DNA of 64,000 nt from Microbacterium psychrotolerans (GTDB lineage Bacteria; Actinomycetota; Actinomycetes; Actinomycetales; Microbacteriaceae), in contig NZ_JAVFWO010000002.1 in assembly GCF_031085295.1 (NCBI RefSeq), positions 682,001 to 746,000 on the forward strand, given 5' to 3'. Below are positions 8,060 through 16,373 of this stretch, in pieces. Both the position numbers and the translations under genes were made by a program. Position 1 is the first letter of the stretch. Every line of letters starts with the position of its first letter. The notes below the pieces were generated by a model, which was not told the DNA's origin, searched no databases, and saw nothing but the letters and a program-made list of their open reading frames with translations.

Positions 8060-8658
8060 TCCGGGTGCTCGTCGCGGACGACGAGGCGATGATCCGTTCC
8101 GCCCTCGCCGCCCTCTTGCGCCTCGAGCCCGACATCGAGGTCGTCGCGGAGTGCGCCGACGGGGACGCGGCCGTGGCCGCAGCACTGCGCCTCTCCCCCG
8201 ACGTCTGCCTCCTCGACCTCGAGATGCCGGGCCTGGACGGCGTGGAGGTCGCCGCCCGGGTGACGCGCGTCGTCGCGACGCGGTGCATCGTCGTGACGCG
8301 GCACGCCCGCCCTGGCGTGCTGCGGCGGGCACTGGCGTCGGGCGTGTCGGGCTTCCTGCCCAAGTCGCGCGGGGCCGACGAAGTGGCGGAGGTCATCCGA
8401 CGTGTCGCGGCGGGCGGACGCTACGTCGACCCCGAGGTCGCCGCCGACGCGCTGAGCGACGAACGCTGCCCGCTGACCGACCGCGAGCTCGACGTGCTCC
8501 GTGCCGGACGCCGCGGCGAGACCACCGGGCAGATCGCCCGCACGCTCTCGCTCGCGCCCGGAACGGTGCGCAATCACGTGTCGGCGGTGTTGAGCAAGCT
8601 CGCGGTGAGCACACGCCAGCAGGCCGTCCTGCTCGCCGAGGAGCGTGGCTGGATCTGA
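8056..8658 (+). CDS. NarL/LuxR-family response regulator
   Basis: A 200-residue partner of the preceding kinase. The receiver domain has the acidic pair Asp8-Asp9, phosphoacceptor Asp54 in CLLDLEMPG, and the conserved Thr and Lys regions near CIVVTRHARP and FLPKSRG. The C-terminal LuxR helix-turn-helix reads LTDRELDVLRAGRRGETTGQ and continues to VRNHVSAVLSKL. The GTG start overlaps the kinase stop (GTGA), so the two are translated together. A strong hairpin terminator follows at 8684-8709. The palindrome at 6815-6830 is a plausible binding site. Confidence 0.9.
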   Translation: MIRVLVADDEAMIRSALAALLRLEPDIEVVAECADGDAAVAAALRLSPDVCLLDLEMPGLDGVEVAARVTRVVATRCIVVTRHARPGVLRRALASGVSGFLPKSRGADEVAEVIRRVAAGGRYVDPEVAADALSDERCPLTDRELDVLRAGRRGETTGQIARTLSLAPGTVRNHVSAVLSKLAVSTRQQAVLLAEERGWI

Positions 8659-8683
8659 AACGGCCGGCGTGCCGCCGCAACGA

Positions 8684-8709
8684 CGAAGGCCCCCTTTCGG
8701 GGGCCTTCG
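8684..8709. terminator. intrinsic terminator hairpin shared by response regulator and tRNA-Leu
   Basis: CGAAGGCCCCC and GGGGGCCTTCG form a perfect 11-bp stem with a TTTC loop. It lies 25 bases after the response regulator stop and 9 bases beyond the 3' end of the minus-strand tRNA gene, so it can serve both. Confidence 0.85.
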
Positions 8710-8717
8710 ACCTTCTG

Positions 8718-8802
8718 TGCGCGAGGGGGGACTTGAACCCCCACGCCCTATACGGGCACTAGCACCTCAAGCTAGCGCGTCTACCTATTCCGCCACCCGC
8801 GC
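8718..8802 (-). tRNA. tRNA-Leu(GAG)
   Basis: An 85-nt class II tRNA. The acceptor stem pairs GCGCGGG with CTCGCGC (one G-U pair). The anticodon arm is CTAGC-TTGAGGT-GCTAG, giving anticodon GAG for leucine codons CTC/CTT. A long variable arm (TGCCCGTATAGGGCG) and a T-arm GGGGG-TTCAAGT-CCCCC follow. CCA is not encoded. A TAATGT box at 8834-8839 on the same strand is a fitting -10 element, about 25 bases before the mature 5' end. Confidence 0.95.
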
Positions 8803-8833
8803 AAGTGGTTTCCGGTTTCGCAACCGAGGAATG

Positions 8834-8839
8834 ACATTA
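8834..8839 (-). promoter_or_regulatory. -10 box of the tRNA-Leu promoter
   Basis: Read on the minus strand this is TAATGT, with CGTTGA about 16 bases upstream as a weak -35. It would start transcription near 8827. Confidence 0.5.
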
Positions 8840-8864
8840 CCACGTCACCGGAGGTTCAACGAAT

Positions 8865-8881
8865 CGCCCGGTGCCCGGGCG
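8865..8881 (-). terminator. hairpin after the metal transporter gene
   Basis: CGCCCGG (8865-8871) pairs with CCGGGCG (8875-8881), three bases beyond the stop of the minus-strand transporter gene. There is no T-run; it is a candidate terminator. Confidence 0.4.
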
Positions 8882-8883
8882 CG

Positions 8884-9972
8884 TCACCCCATCGACACTC
8901 CGAACAGGAGCCCGAGCACGTAGGTGACGGCGGCGGCGCCGAATCCGATGGCGAGCTGCCGCAGCGCCCGCCGGAGCGGCGGAGCTCCCGACAGGAGGCC
9001 CACCGCGGCACCGGTCGACATGAGCGCGATCCCCACGAGAATCAGCGCGAGAACGACTGCGGTGAGACCCGAGAGCCCGAAGATCCAGGGCAGCACCGGG
9101 ATGATCGCGCCCGAGGCGAAGAAGAGGAAGCTCGACAGCGCTGCCGCCCAGGCGCTGCCCACCACTTCGCCGTGGTCCGCGACGACGATCGGCCCGGTGT
9201 CGGCGCTTCCCTGCCCGGCTGCCCGCGCGGCCTCGACGACGCGCCGGGCGCGCGCGGATGCCTCGGCCTCCGGCATCCCGCGCGTCCGGTACACGAGCGC
9301 CAGCTCGTTGGCGTCTATGTCGAGATGCGGGATGCCGCTGTCGGCGAAGTCGCTCGGCTCGGTCGCGGCCAGGAGCTCGCGCTGCGACCGCACCGAGACG
9401 AACTCGCCCGCCCCCATCGACAGCGCGCCGGCGAGGAGGCCGGCGATGCCGCTGAAGAGCACGAACTGGCTCGACACGCCCGTCGCCCCGATGCCCATCA
9501 CCAGGGCGAGGTTCGACACCAGTCCATCGTTCGCGCCGAAGACGGCCGCCCGGAAGGTGCCCGACAGACGGCGGCGGCCGCGCGCGGCGAGGCCGCGCAC
9601 CACCTCGTGGTGCACCTTCTCGTCCGCCGCCATCGTGGCGGTCGCGAAGGGCTCGTCGTCGTACGGCGAGCGGGCCTCGGCGTTCTGCGCGAGGGCCAGC
9701 ACGAAGATCGATCCGAAGCTCTTCGCCATCCAGCCGAGCAGCCTCGTGCGCACGTCGGGTCGCGGCAGCCGGGCGGGCTCCGCCCCCAGCAGCTCGAGCC
9801 AGTGCGCCTCGTGGCGGCCCTCCGCCTCGGCGAGCGCGAGGAGGATCTCGCGCTCCTCGCCGGTGCGCCGACCCGCCAGCTCGCGGTACACGCGTGCCTC
9901 GGCGCGCTCGTTCACGAGATACGTCGCCCAGCGGCGCCGGTCGCGATCGGTGGGTGCGGGGGGCGTGCTCAC
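8884..9972 (-). CDS. ferritin-like domain plus VIT1/CCC1 iron/manganese transporter (MbfA type)
   Basis: A 362-residue fusion. Residues ~10-140 form a rubrerythrin/ferritin-like domain with metal-ligand helices: NERAEARVYRELA, LAEAEGRHEAHWLELL and AADEKVHHEVVRGLA. The C-terminal half is a VIT1/CCC1 transporter with the signature FRAAVFGANDGLVSNLALVMG and GALSMGAGEFVSVRSQRELL. This is the domain order of MbfA, a membrane-bound ferritin that exports iron in alphaproteobacteria; that role here is inferred. The GTG start follows GGAGG by four bases. A TAGCGT -10 box and a perfect inverted repeat lie upstream (10004-10063), suggesting metal control. A possible terminator is at 8865-8881. Confidence 0.88.
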   Translation of the reverse strand: MSTPPAPTDRDRRRWATYLVNERAEARVYRELAGRRTGEEREILLALAEAEGRHEAHWLELLGAEPARLPRPDVRTRLLGWMAKSFGSIFVLALAQNAEARSPYDDEPFATATMAADEKVHHEVVRGLAARGRRRLSGTFRAAVFGANDGLVSNLALVMGIGATGVSSQFVLFSGIAGLLAGALSMGAGEFVSVRSQRELLAATEPSDFADSGIPHLDIDANELALVYRTRGMPEAEASARARRVVEAARAAGQGSADTGPIVVADHGEVVGSAWAAALSSFLFFASGAIIPVLPWIFGLSGLTAVVLALILVGIALMSTGAAVGLLSGAPPLRRALRQLAIGFGAAAVTYVLGLLFGVSMG

Positions 9973-10003
9973 GGAGCCTCCAGTCGGGGTGCGGGACCCG
10001 TCA

Positions 10004-10063
10004 ACGCTAGCCACCGCACCGAGGCCGTCCGCCCCGAAATCGATGATTGCCAGCATTTCGGGG
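10004..10063 (-). promoter_or_regulatory. promoter and inverted repeat of the ferritin-like/VIT1 gene
   Basis: On the minus strand TAGCGT (10004-10009) is a -10 box 31 bases before the GTG start. Just upstream of where the -35 should be, CCCCGAAAT (10032-10040) and ATTTCGGGG (10055-10063) form a perfect 9-nt inverted repeat with a 14-nt spacer. A metal-responsive regulator is a reasonable guess but not shown. Confidence 0.5.
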
Positions 10064-10144
10064 CTCCGAACGGCGGCGGGATGGGCAGATGCCCGCGCCC
10101 TCGGACGGCCACCCCGGACGAGGGGTACGGGGCGGGCGGGCGCG

Positions 10145-12046
10145 TCAGGAGCGGACGCGCTTGCGCAGCACGTCGATGCGCGACTGCAGCTGCGCGACCG
10201 TGGCGTGCGAGACCGCAGGGCCGCCGCAGATGCGCCGCAGCTCGGCGTGCACCAGCCCGTGCGGCTCGCCGGTCTGCCGGGCATAGAGGCCGACGAGGCT
10301 GTTGAGCAGTTGGCGCTGCTCCTTGAGCGTGCGGTGCAGGGCCTGCGGCGGCGCGGGCTGCTGCGGGGCGCCGTCCGATCCGTCCTGCTGAGCCTGGCGG
10401 TCGTGCGCTTCGCGGGCGTGGCGGTGGCGCGTCTGGCGCGACTGCCGCTGCATGAGCAGCTCGTGCACGTGCTCGGGCTCGAGCAGGCCGGGGATGCCGA
10501 GGAACTCCTCCTCCTCGGGCGTGCCGGGAACGGCGAGCTGACCGAACTCCTTGCCGTCGAACAGCACCCGGTCGAAGTGTGCGAGCGAGCCGAGCGCCTG
10601 GTACGTGAACTCCTCGGTGAGCGCGTCAGACGCCTTGTCCTCGCGCTCGGCGGCGTCCATCAGGTCTTCTTCGGCGTTCCACTCGTCCTCGCCGTCGGTG
10701 TCGCGGTCGAGCGCGTGATCGCGATGCCGCTCCATCTCGTTGGCGAGCGCGAGCAGCTGCGGCACGTTGGGAAGGAACACGCTCGCCGTCTCGCCGCGAC
10801 GTCGGGCGCGCACGAAGCGGCCGATCGCCTGCGCGAAGAACAGCGGCGTCGACGCGCTCGTGGCGTACACGCCGACGGCGAGGCGGGGCACGTCCACGCC
10901 CTCAGACACCATCCGCACGGCGACCATCCACCGGCTCGTCGACGCGGAGAACTCCTCGATGCGGCTCGAGGCCTCGGCCTCGTCCGACAGCACCACCGTC
11001 GGGGCCTCGCCGCTGATCTCGTGCAGGATCCCGGCGTACGCGCGCGCGGCGGTCTGATCCGTCGCGATCACCAGTCCGCCGGCATCCGGCACGTGCTCGC
11101 GCACCTCGGTGAGGCGCCGGTCGGCCGACCGCAGCACGGCCGGGATCCAGTCCCCCTCCGGGTCGAGCGCGGTGCGCCACGCCTGCGAGGTGATGTCCTT
11201 GGTGTTGTCCTGCCCGAGATGCGCCTCCATCTCGTCGCCGGTCTTGGTGCGCCACCGCATGTGGCCGGCGTACACGAGGAAGATCACCGGCCGGACCACG
11301 CCGTCCTCGAGCGCCCGACGGTAGCCGTACGCGTAATCGCTGCGCGAGACCCGGATGCCCTTGGGGTCGGGGTGGTACTCGACGAACGGGATCGGCGCGG
11401 TGTCGCTGCGGAACGGCGTGCCGCTGAGCAGCAGGCGCCGGGTCGCCCGCGCGTACGCCTCGCGCAGCGCGTCGCCCCAGCTCAGCGCGTCACCGCCGTG
11501 ATGCACCTCGTCGAGGATCACCAGCGTGCGCGCGTCCATCGTCAGGCGCTGATGTACGGATGCCTTCACCGCGACCTGCGCGTACGTCACGGCCACGCCG
11601 TGGTACTGGCGGGCGGGAGCGACGTGACGGTTGCTGAAGGCGGGATCGAGGCGGATGCCGACGCGGGCCGCGGCATCCGCCCACTGGGTCTTGAGGTGCT
11701 CGGTCGGCGCGACCACGACGACGCGGTTGACGATGCGGCGCCGCAGGAGCTCGCTCGCCAGGCGGAGGGCGAACGTCGTCTTGCCGGCGCCCGGGGTCGC
11801 CGCCGCGAGGAAGTCGCGCGGACCGCCGCCCGGGCCGTCGGGCCCGTCCATGCCGAAGTACAGGTCGAGCGCCTCGGCCTGCCACGCGCGCAGGCGCTGC
11901 GCGGTGCCCCACGGCGCGCGCTGCGGGTAGGTCGGCGACAGGTGCTCGGCCGCGAAGCTGCCGATGTGCGGCTCGGCGCTGTGCGGATCGGCGATCGGGG
12001 TCGAGGGGGACGCAGCCTGCGATTCGATCGTCGTTTCGTCCGTCAC
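10145..12046 (-). CDS. DEAD/DEAH-box superfamily II helicase
   Basis: A 633-residue ATP-dependent helicase-like protein. Motif I is AAATPGAGKTT (Walker A), motif Ia region VVVVAPTEHLKTQW, motif II ILDEVHHGG, motif III LLLSGTPFRSD, and the C-terminal helicase domain has VSEGVDVPRLAVGVY and FFAQAIGRFVRARR (motifs V and VI). The last ~130 residues are charged and rich in Gln/Arg with no recognisable domain. It resembles the XPB/RecG-like helicases common in actinobacteria; the nucleic acid substrate is unknown. The GTG start at 12046 has GGAGG eight bases upstream, and TATCGT at 12080-12085 is a likely -10 box. Confidence 0.85.
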   Translation of the reverse strand: MTDETTIESQAASPSTPIADPHSAEPHIGSFAAEHLSPTYPQRAPWGTAQRLRAWQAEALDLYFGMDGPDGPGGGPRDFLAAATPGAGKTTFALRLASELLRRRIVNRVVVVAPTEHLKTQWADAAARVGIRLDPAFSNRHVAPARQYHGVAVTYAQVAVKASVHQRLTMDARTLVILDEVHHGGDALSWGDALREAYARATRRLLLSGTPFRSDTAPIPFVEYHPDPKGIRVSRSDYAYGYRRALEDGVVRPVIFLVYAGHMRWRTKTGDEMEAHLGQDNTKDITSQAWRTALDPEGDWIPAVLRSADRRLTEVREHVPDAGGLVIATDQTAARAYAGILHEISGEAPTVVLSDEAEASSRIEEFSASTSRWMVAVRMVSEGVDVPRLAVGVYATSASTPLFFAQAIGRFVRARRRGETASVFLPNVPQLLALANEMERHRDHALDRDTDGEDEWNAEEDLMDAAEREDKASDALTEEFTYQALGSLAHFDRVLFDGKEFGQLAVPGTPEEEEFLGIPGLLEPEHVHELLMQRQSRQTRHRHAREAHDRQAQQDGSDGAPQQPAPPQALHRTLKEQRQLLNSLVGLYARQTGEPHGLVHAELRRICGGPAVSHATVAQLQSRIDVLRKRVRS

Positions 12047-12079
12047 CGAATGCACCTCCCCCGTAGACAACGAGTCACC

Positions 12080-12128
12080 ACGATAGACGACCGGCACGAC
12101 ATCGAGCGTCGGCGACCGGGGGTAGCCT
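12080..12128. promoter_or_regulatory. divergent -10 boxes for helicase and SGNH hydrolase
   Basis: TATCGT on the minus strand (12080-12085) fits a start site about 27 bases before the helicase GTG. TAGCCT on the plus strand (12123-12128) fits a start about 28 bases before the hydrolase ATG. Both genes therefore have short leaders. Confidence 0.5.
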
Positions 12129-12162
12129 GACTCTCGGTCACGAGCCGAGGAACGGAAGACGG

Positions 12163-13053
12163 ATGCCCACGACAGAAGATCCCCGCACCCCCTACGTCGA
12201 GAACGCCGAGACGCACCCCTGGCGGCGCTACGTCGCCCTGGGCGACTCGTTCACCGAGGGTGTCGGCGATCGCGAGCCGGCGGCCCCGAACGGCGTCCGG
12301 GGATGGGCGGACCGGGTCGCCGAGGTGCTGTCGGAGCAGGTGGACGACTTCGCGTACGCCAATCTCGCCATCCGCGGCCGCCTCATCGCCCAGATCGTGC
12401 AGGAGCAGGTCGAGCCGGCCATCGCCCTCAAGCCCGACCTCGTGACCTTCTCGGCGGGCGGCAACGACGTCATCCGCCCGAACGGCGACCCCGACAGGAT
12501 CGCGCAGCTCTTCGAGGACGCCGTCGTGCGCCTCTCGCGCGACGGCGCCACGGTCGTCGTCTTCACGGGCATCGACACCGCATTCACGCCGGTCTTCCGC
12601 GGCATCCGCGGCAAGGTCGCCATCTACAACGAGAACATCCGCGCCATCGCCGACAGGTACGACTGCATCGTGGCCGACCAGTGGGCCCTGAAAGAGGTGC
12701 AGGACATGCGCTTCTTCGACGACGACCGTCTGCACTACAACACCCTCGGCCATCACGAGGTCGCACGCATGGTGCTGCGGGCGCTGAACGTGCCGAACGA
12801 CCTGCAGCCGATGCAGCCCGACCCGCTCCCCCTCCGCACGTGGCGCGAGGCGCGCGCGGTCGACCTCGTGTGGGCTCGGGAGTACCTCGTGCCGTGGGTG
12901 CTGCGGCGCGTGCGTCACCAGTCGTCGGGCGATCACGTCAAAGCCAAGCGCCCCGACCCGCTGCCGGTCATCACGCTGGCGCCGGCACAGCAGGGTTCCC
13001 GGTCGGCGCCCGCGGGCGACGCCGGCCTCGCCGATCGCCCTGAGGAGGTGTGA
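12163..13053 (+). CDS. SGNH/GDSL-family hydrolase
   Basis: A 296-residue serine esterase-like enzyme. Block I is YVALGDSFTEGVGD (residues ~24-37, nucleophile Ser in GDSF), block III SAGGNDVIRPNGDP with the oxyanion-hole Asn, and block V contains the Asp/His pair in DDDRLHYNTLGHHEVARM. There is no signal peptide, so it is probably cytoplasmic. Substrates of this family include lipids and acetylated sugars and cannot be predicted. A GGAAGACGG ribosome-binding site precedes the ATG. The stop lies one base before the GTG of the next gene, so the two form an operon. Confidence 0.87.
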   Translation: MPTTEDPRTPYVENAETHPWRRYVALGDSFTEGVGDREPAAPNGVRGWADRVAEVLSEQVDDFAYANLAIRGRLIAQIVQEQVEPAIALKPDLVTFSAGGNDVIRPNGDPDRIAQLFEDAVVRLSRDGATVVVFTGIDTAFTPVFRGIRGKVAIYNENIRAIADRYDCIVADQWALKEVQDMRFFDDDRLHYNTLGHHEVARMVLRALNVPNDLQPMQPDPLPLRTWREARAVDLVWAREYLVPWVLRRVRHQSSGDHVKAKRPDPLPVITLAPAQQGSRSAPAGDAGLADRPEEV

Positions 13054-13054
13054 G

Positions 13055-13744
13055 GTGACGACGCATCTCGTCACCGGAGCGGGCTCCGGGATCGGCGCGG
13101 CGCTCGCCGAACGGCTCGCCGAACGCGGGGACGACCTCTGGCTGCTCGTGCGCGACGCCGGGCGTGCCGCGCAGCTGCGTGAACGCTTCCCGGACGCGCG
13201 GACCCTGGTGGGCGACCTCTCCGACCCCGCACGCCTGTCGTGGGCGTTCAGCCACCAGAGCGTGCCGCCGCAGCTCGACTCGCTGATCCACGTCGCCGGC
13301 GTCGTGGAGCTCGGCGCCGTCGGCGAGACGCCGGTGGCGACGTGGCAGCATCAGCTCAACGTCAACGCCGTATCGCCGGCCGAGCTCACGCGGCTGATGC
13401 TGCCTGCGCTGCGCACCGCGCGGGGGCGCGTGGTGTTCGTGAACTCGGGCGCGGGACTGCGGGTGAGTCCCGAATGGGGCTCGTACGCCGCGAGCAAGTT
13501 CGCGGTCCGCGCGATCGCCGATGCGCTCCGCGAGGAGGAGCGCGCCCACGGCGTACGCGTGACGACGGTGTATCCCGGCCGCACGGCGACGCCCATGCAG
13601 GAGAAGGTGCACCAGCAGGAGGGCGCGGACTACGACGCGTCGCAGTGGATCGAGCCGGCCTCGGTCGCCGCCGCGATCCTCGCGGCGCTCGATCTGCCGC
13701 GGGACGCCGATCTCACCGAGCTGACGATCCGCCCGGGCGCCTGA
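13055..13744 (+). CDS. short-chain dehydrogenase/reductase
   Basis: A 229-residue classical SDR. The cofactor motif TGAGSGIGAALAERL is at residues 7-21, the conserved acidic position LVGDLSD near 53-59, and the catalytic Ser-Tyr-Lys set is in FVNSGAGLRVSPEWGSYAAS followed by KFAVRAI. It should oxidise or reduce an alcohol/carbonyl with NAD(P). The substrate is unknown. Start choice is GTG directly after GAGGAGGTGTGAG; it is coupled to the SGNH hydrolase gene with one base between them. Confidence 0.85.
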   Translation: MTTHLVTGAGSGIGAALAERLAERGDDLWLLVRDAGRAAQLRERFPDARTLVGDLSDPARLSWAFSHQSVPPQLDSLIHVAGVVELGAVGETPVATWQHQLNVNAVSPAELTRLMLPALRTARGRVVFVNSGAGLRVSPEWGSYAASKFAVRAIADALREEERAHGVRVTTVYPGRTATPMQEKVHQQEGADYDASQWIEPASVAAAILAALDLPRDADLTELTIRPGA

Positions 13745-13749
13745 GCGGA

Positions 13750-13784
13750 CGCCGCCACGCGCCGCCCGGCCGGCGACGGCGGCG
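13750..13784. terminator. hairpin between convergent genes
   Basis: CGCCGCC (13750-13756) and GGCGGCG (13778-13784) are perfect complements, with further GC-rich pairing inside. It sits in the 49-base gap between convergent SDR and rRNA/tRNA methylase genes. Confidence 0.45.
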
Positions 13785-13793
13785 CGACGGGGC

Positions 13794-14597
13794 TCAGCGC
13801 GTCCGCAGCTCCCACAGCGCGACCGCGCTCGCCGCGGCCACGTTGAGTGAGTCCACGCCGGCGTCCATGGGAATCGTGACGACGGTGTCGGCGACCTGCA
13901 GCGCGCTGCGCGAGAGGCCATCGCCTTCGGCGCCGAGCATCAGCGCGACCCGCTCGGGCCTCCGAGCGCTGAACTCATCGAGCGCGACGGCGTCGTGGGC
14001 CAGCGCGAGTGCCGCGAGCACGAAGCCCGACTCGTGCAGGACCGCGCGCGCTTCTCTCCATTCCGGCAGCCTCGTCCACGGCACCTGGAAGACCGTCCCC
14101 ATGCTCACCCGCACGCTGCGCCGGTAGAGCGGGTCCGCACAGCGCGGGCTGACGAGCACGGCATCGGCGCCGAGCCCGGCCGCCGCGCGGAAGATGGCGC
14201 CGACGTTGGTGTGGTCGACGATGTCCTCGAGCACGACGACGAGCCGCGCACCGGCGACCACCTCGGCGACGGTCGGCAGCTCCGGCCGGTGCATCGACGC
14301 GAGCGCACCGCGGTGCACGGCGTAGCCGGTCAAGGCTTCGGCGATCTCCGGAGCGACGACGTAGACCGGCACCGCCGCGTCGGCGAGCACCTGCTCGATG
14401 TCGCCGAGCCACTTCTCCTGCACGAGCACCGATCGCGGGCGGTGGCCCGCCCGGAGCGCGCGCGCGATGACCTTGGCCGATTCGGCGATGTACAGACCGC
14501 CTTCCGGCTCGAGCACGCGGCGGAGTGCGACGTCGGTGAGATCGCGGTAGTCCGCGAGTCGTTCGTCGGCGGCGTCGGTGATGTGGATCGCGTGCAT
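13794..14597 (-). CDS. TrmH/SpoU-family RNA 2'-O-methyltransferase
   Basis: A 267-residue SPOUT methyltransferase. The N-terminal substrate-binding domain (RRVLEPEGGLYIAESAKVI) is followed by the knotted catalytic domain with motif 1 LEDIVDHTNVGAIFRAAAGL, motif 2 ALMLGAEGDGLS and motif 3 VTIPMDAGVDSLNVAAASAV. It is expected to methylate a ribose 2'-OH in rRNA or tRNA; the nucleotide is not predictable. I prefer the ATG at 14597, which has GGGA upstream; an in-frame GTG at 14615 would add six residues. It follows the SAM methyltransferase gene by 28 bases and is probably co-transcribed with it. Confidence 0.88.
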   Translation of the reverse strand: MHAIHITDAADERLADYRDLTDVALRRVLEPEGGLYIAESAKVIARALRAGHRPRSVLVQEKWLGDIEQVLADAAVPVYVVAPEIAEALTGYAVHRGALASMHRPELPTVAEVVAGARLVVVLEDIVDHTNVGAIFRAAAGLGADAVLVSPRCADPLYRRSVRVSMGTVFQVPWTRLPEWREARAVLHESGFVLAALALAHDAVALDEFSARRPERVALMLGAEGDGLSRSALQVADTVVTIPMDAGVDSLNVAAASAVALWELRTR

Positions 14598-14625
14598 CGC
14601 GTCCCATCGTCGCACGCGCCGAGGT

Positions 14626-15399
14626 TCACACCCGCGTGCCGACCGCCGTCCAGGCCCGCGCCGTCACGGTGAACGGCCCCTCGCCGAACTCGTCACGCAG
14701 GGCACTCTCCAGCCGGGCGGCGCCGGATTCGTCCAGCGTCGCCACATAGCGCCCTGCCGGCCCGACGCCGAGGAGGAACGGCTGCCACCAATCGTCGAAG
14801 CCGCTCAGCGCCACCGTGCTCTCGACGACCGTCTGCGTCACGTCCGCGAGGCCCGCGCGCTCGAAGATCTCGACCAGCTGCCCTTCGGCGGCACCGCTGA
14901 GAGAGGCCTCGCCGCGCACGTCGGGGTCGAGTCGGCGAGCGATGCGCCAGAAGTCCGAGAGCGGTCCGCCGCCTCCGGCGTGATCCCACACGCACGCCGA
15001 GACTCGTCCGCCGACGGCGGTCACGCGCGCCATCTCCCCTACGCCCCGCACGGGCTCGGTCATGAAGTGCACGACGAGCTGCGCAAGGGCGGCCCCGAAC
15101 TCCCGGGCGCCGAAGGGAAGGTCCTCGGCAGCGGCCACGCGCACGTCCACTCCGGGGCATGCGTCGGCGGTCGCCGCGGCGAACACGGGCTCAGGATCCA
15201 CCGCGCTCACTGCCGCCGCGCCCCTGCGTCGCACGAGCTCGCGCGTGAGCATGCCCGGGCCGCAGCCCACGTCGAGCACACGGGTCTGGGGGGCCACGCC
15301 TTCGAGCCCCACCGTGGCGAACGGCACCGCGAGCGGCGTCGAGAAGCGGCCCATGAACCGCGCGTACGCCTCGGCGCTGACATTCCCGAAGCTGCCCAC
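14626..15399 (-). CDS. class I SAM-dependent methyltransferase
   Basis: A 257-residue small-molecule-type methyltransferase of the Methyltransf_11 kind. Motif I is RVLDVGCGPGMLTRELVRR, an acidic ribose-binding residue follows in VSAVDPEP, and the post-I region is VAAAEDLPFGAREFGAALAQ. The C-terminal half (SGFDDWWQPFLLGVGPAG) resembles a subgroup of uncharacterised actinobacterial methyltransferases. The acceptor is unknown. The GTG at 15399 is chosen because AGGA lies eight bases upstream and the protein then begins at VGSFGNVSAEAYARFMGRFS; an upstream ATG would add 12 residues without a ribosome-binding site. Divergent from the sirtuin gene. Confidence 0.82.
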   Translation of the reverse strand: MGSFGNVSAEAYARFMGRFSTPLAVPFATVGLEGVAPQTRVLDVGCGPGMLTRELVRRRGAAAVSAVDPEPVFAAATADACPGVDVRVAAAEDLPFGAREFGAALAQLVVHFMTEPVRGVGEMARVTAVGGRVSACVWDHAGGGGPLSDFWRIARRLDPDVRGEASLSGAAEGQLVEIFERAGLADVTQTVVESTVALSGFDDWWQPFLLGVGPAGRYVATLDESGAARLESALRDEFGEGPFTVTARAWTAVGTRV

Positions 15400-15454
15400 G
15401 CGCTCATCCTGGCACGCGGGCGGGCGCCGTAACATCCCGGAAAACCGAGAGGCC

Positions 15455-15460
15455 TACACT
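15455..15460 (+). promoter_or_regulatory. -10 box of the sirtuin gene
   Basis: TACACT, with a start site expected near 15467, gives a leader of about 14 bases. AGGGGG at 15469-15474 serves as ribosome-binding site for the GTG at 15481. Confidence 0.5.
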
Positions 15461-15480
15461 CGACGCGAAGGGGGTGCGCC

Positions 15481-16335
15481 GTGACGACGATTTCGACCGG
15501 ACTGGACGCCCGCACGACGGATGCCGTGGCCGAGGCCATCGCGACGCTCTCGGGCCGTCGCATCGCGGTGCTGACAGGGGCCGGTGTCTCCACCGACTCC
15601 GGCATCCCCGACTATCGCGGTGCGGGTGCGCCCGTGCGGACCCCCATGACGGTCGAGCAGTTCCTCTCCAGCGACGCCTCGCGGCGGCGCTACTGGGTGG
15701 GCAGCCACCTCGGCTGGAAGGCGTTCGCGGCCGCCGAGCCCAACGCCGGCCATCGGGCCATCGCCGACCTGGAGGCGCGTGGGCTTGCCACTGGGGTCGT
15801 CACGCAGAACGTCGACGGTCTTCACGTCCGCGCCGGCAGCCGGCGTGTGGTGGAGCTGCACGGCACGATGCGCCGCATCTTCTGCACGCACTGCGGCCAG
15901 GTGTTCGACCGCCGCGACCTCGCCCGCCGCGTCGAAGACGACAATCCGTGGATCCGCGTCCCCGCGAATGTCGCACTCGGCCCCGACGGCGACGTGCTCC
16001 CCGAGAGCACTGAAGGCTTCCGCATCCCGGCCTGCAGCGTCTGCGGCGGAATGCTGAAGCCCGACGTCGTCTTCTTCGGCGAGTTCATACCGGCGGAGAA
16101 GTTCCGGGAGGCCGAGCAGCTGGTGCACACCAGCGGGGCCCTCCTCATCGCCGGATCCTCGCTCGTCGTCAACTCCGGCATCCGGCTCCTGGAGCGTGCG
16201 CGCCGCCGGCGCCTGCCGGTCGTGATCGTGAACCGCGGCATCACCCGCGGCGATGCCCGCGCGACGGTCAAGATCGACGCCGGCACGAGCGAGGTCCTCC
16301 GGGCACTGGCTGACGGCCTCCCCTCCCTCGCCTGA
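15481..16335 (+). CDS. Sir2-family NAD-dependent protein deacylase
   Basis: A 284-residue sirtuin that removes acyl groups from protein lysines using NAD. Visible motifs are TGAGVSTDSGIPDYRG (NAD-binding, residues ~32-47), TQNVDGLH, the catalytic His in VELHGTMRRIFC, and four zinc cysteines in CTHCGQ and CSVCGG separated by an extended ~50-residue stretch. The NAD-binding end has AGSSLVVNSG and VIVNRG. In acetyl-CoA-metabolising bacteria such enzymes often reactivate acyl-CoA synthetases, which is only an inference here. GTG start with an AGGGGG ribosome-binding site. The neighbouring gene on the same strand encodes a histidine phosphatase. Confidence 0.92.
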   Translation: MTTISTGLDARTTDAVAEAIATLSGRRIAVLTGAGVSTDSGIPDYRGAGAPVRTPMTVEQFLSSDASRRRYWVGSHLGWKAFAAAEPNAGHRAIADLEARGLATGVVTQNVDGLHVRAGSRRVVELHGTMRRIFCTHCGQVFDRRDLARRVEDDNPWIRVPANVALGPDGDVLPESTEGFRIPACSVCGGMLKPDVVFFGEFIPAEKFREAEQLVHTSGALLIAGSSLVVNSGIRLLERARRRRLPVVIVNRGITRGDARATVKIDAGTSEVLRALADGLPSLA

Positions 16336-16373
16336 CGCATCTCCCGTTCAGGCGCCCCGGGTAGGGTCGGAGC

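Noticed and set aside
8924..12130. A 1068-codon open frame on the plus strand
   Set aside because: It runs antisense to the VIT1 and helicase genes, is built of Arg/Ala/Pro-rich sequence without domains, and is a side effect of high GC.
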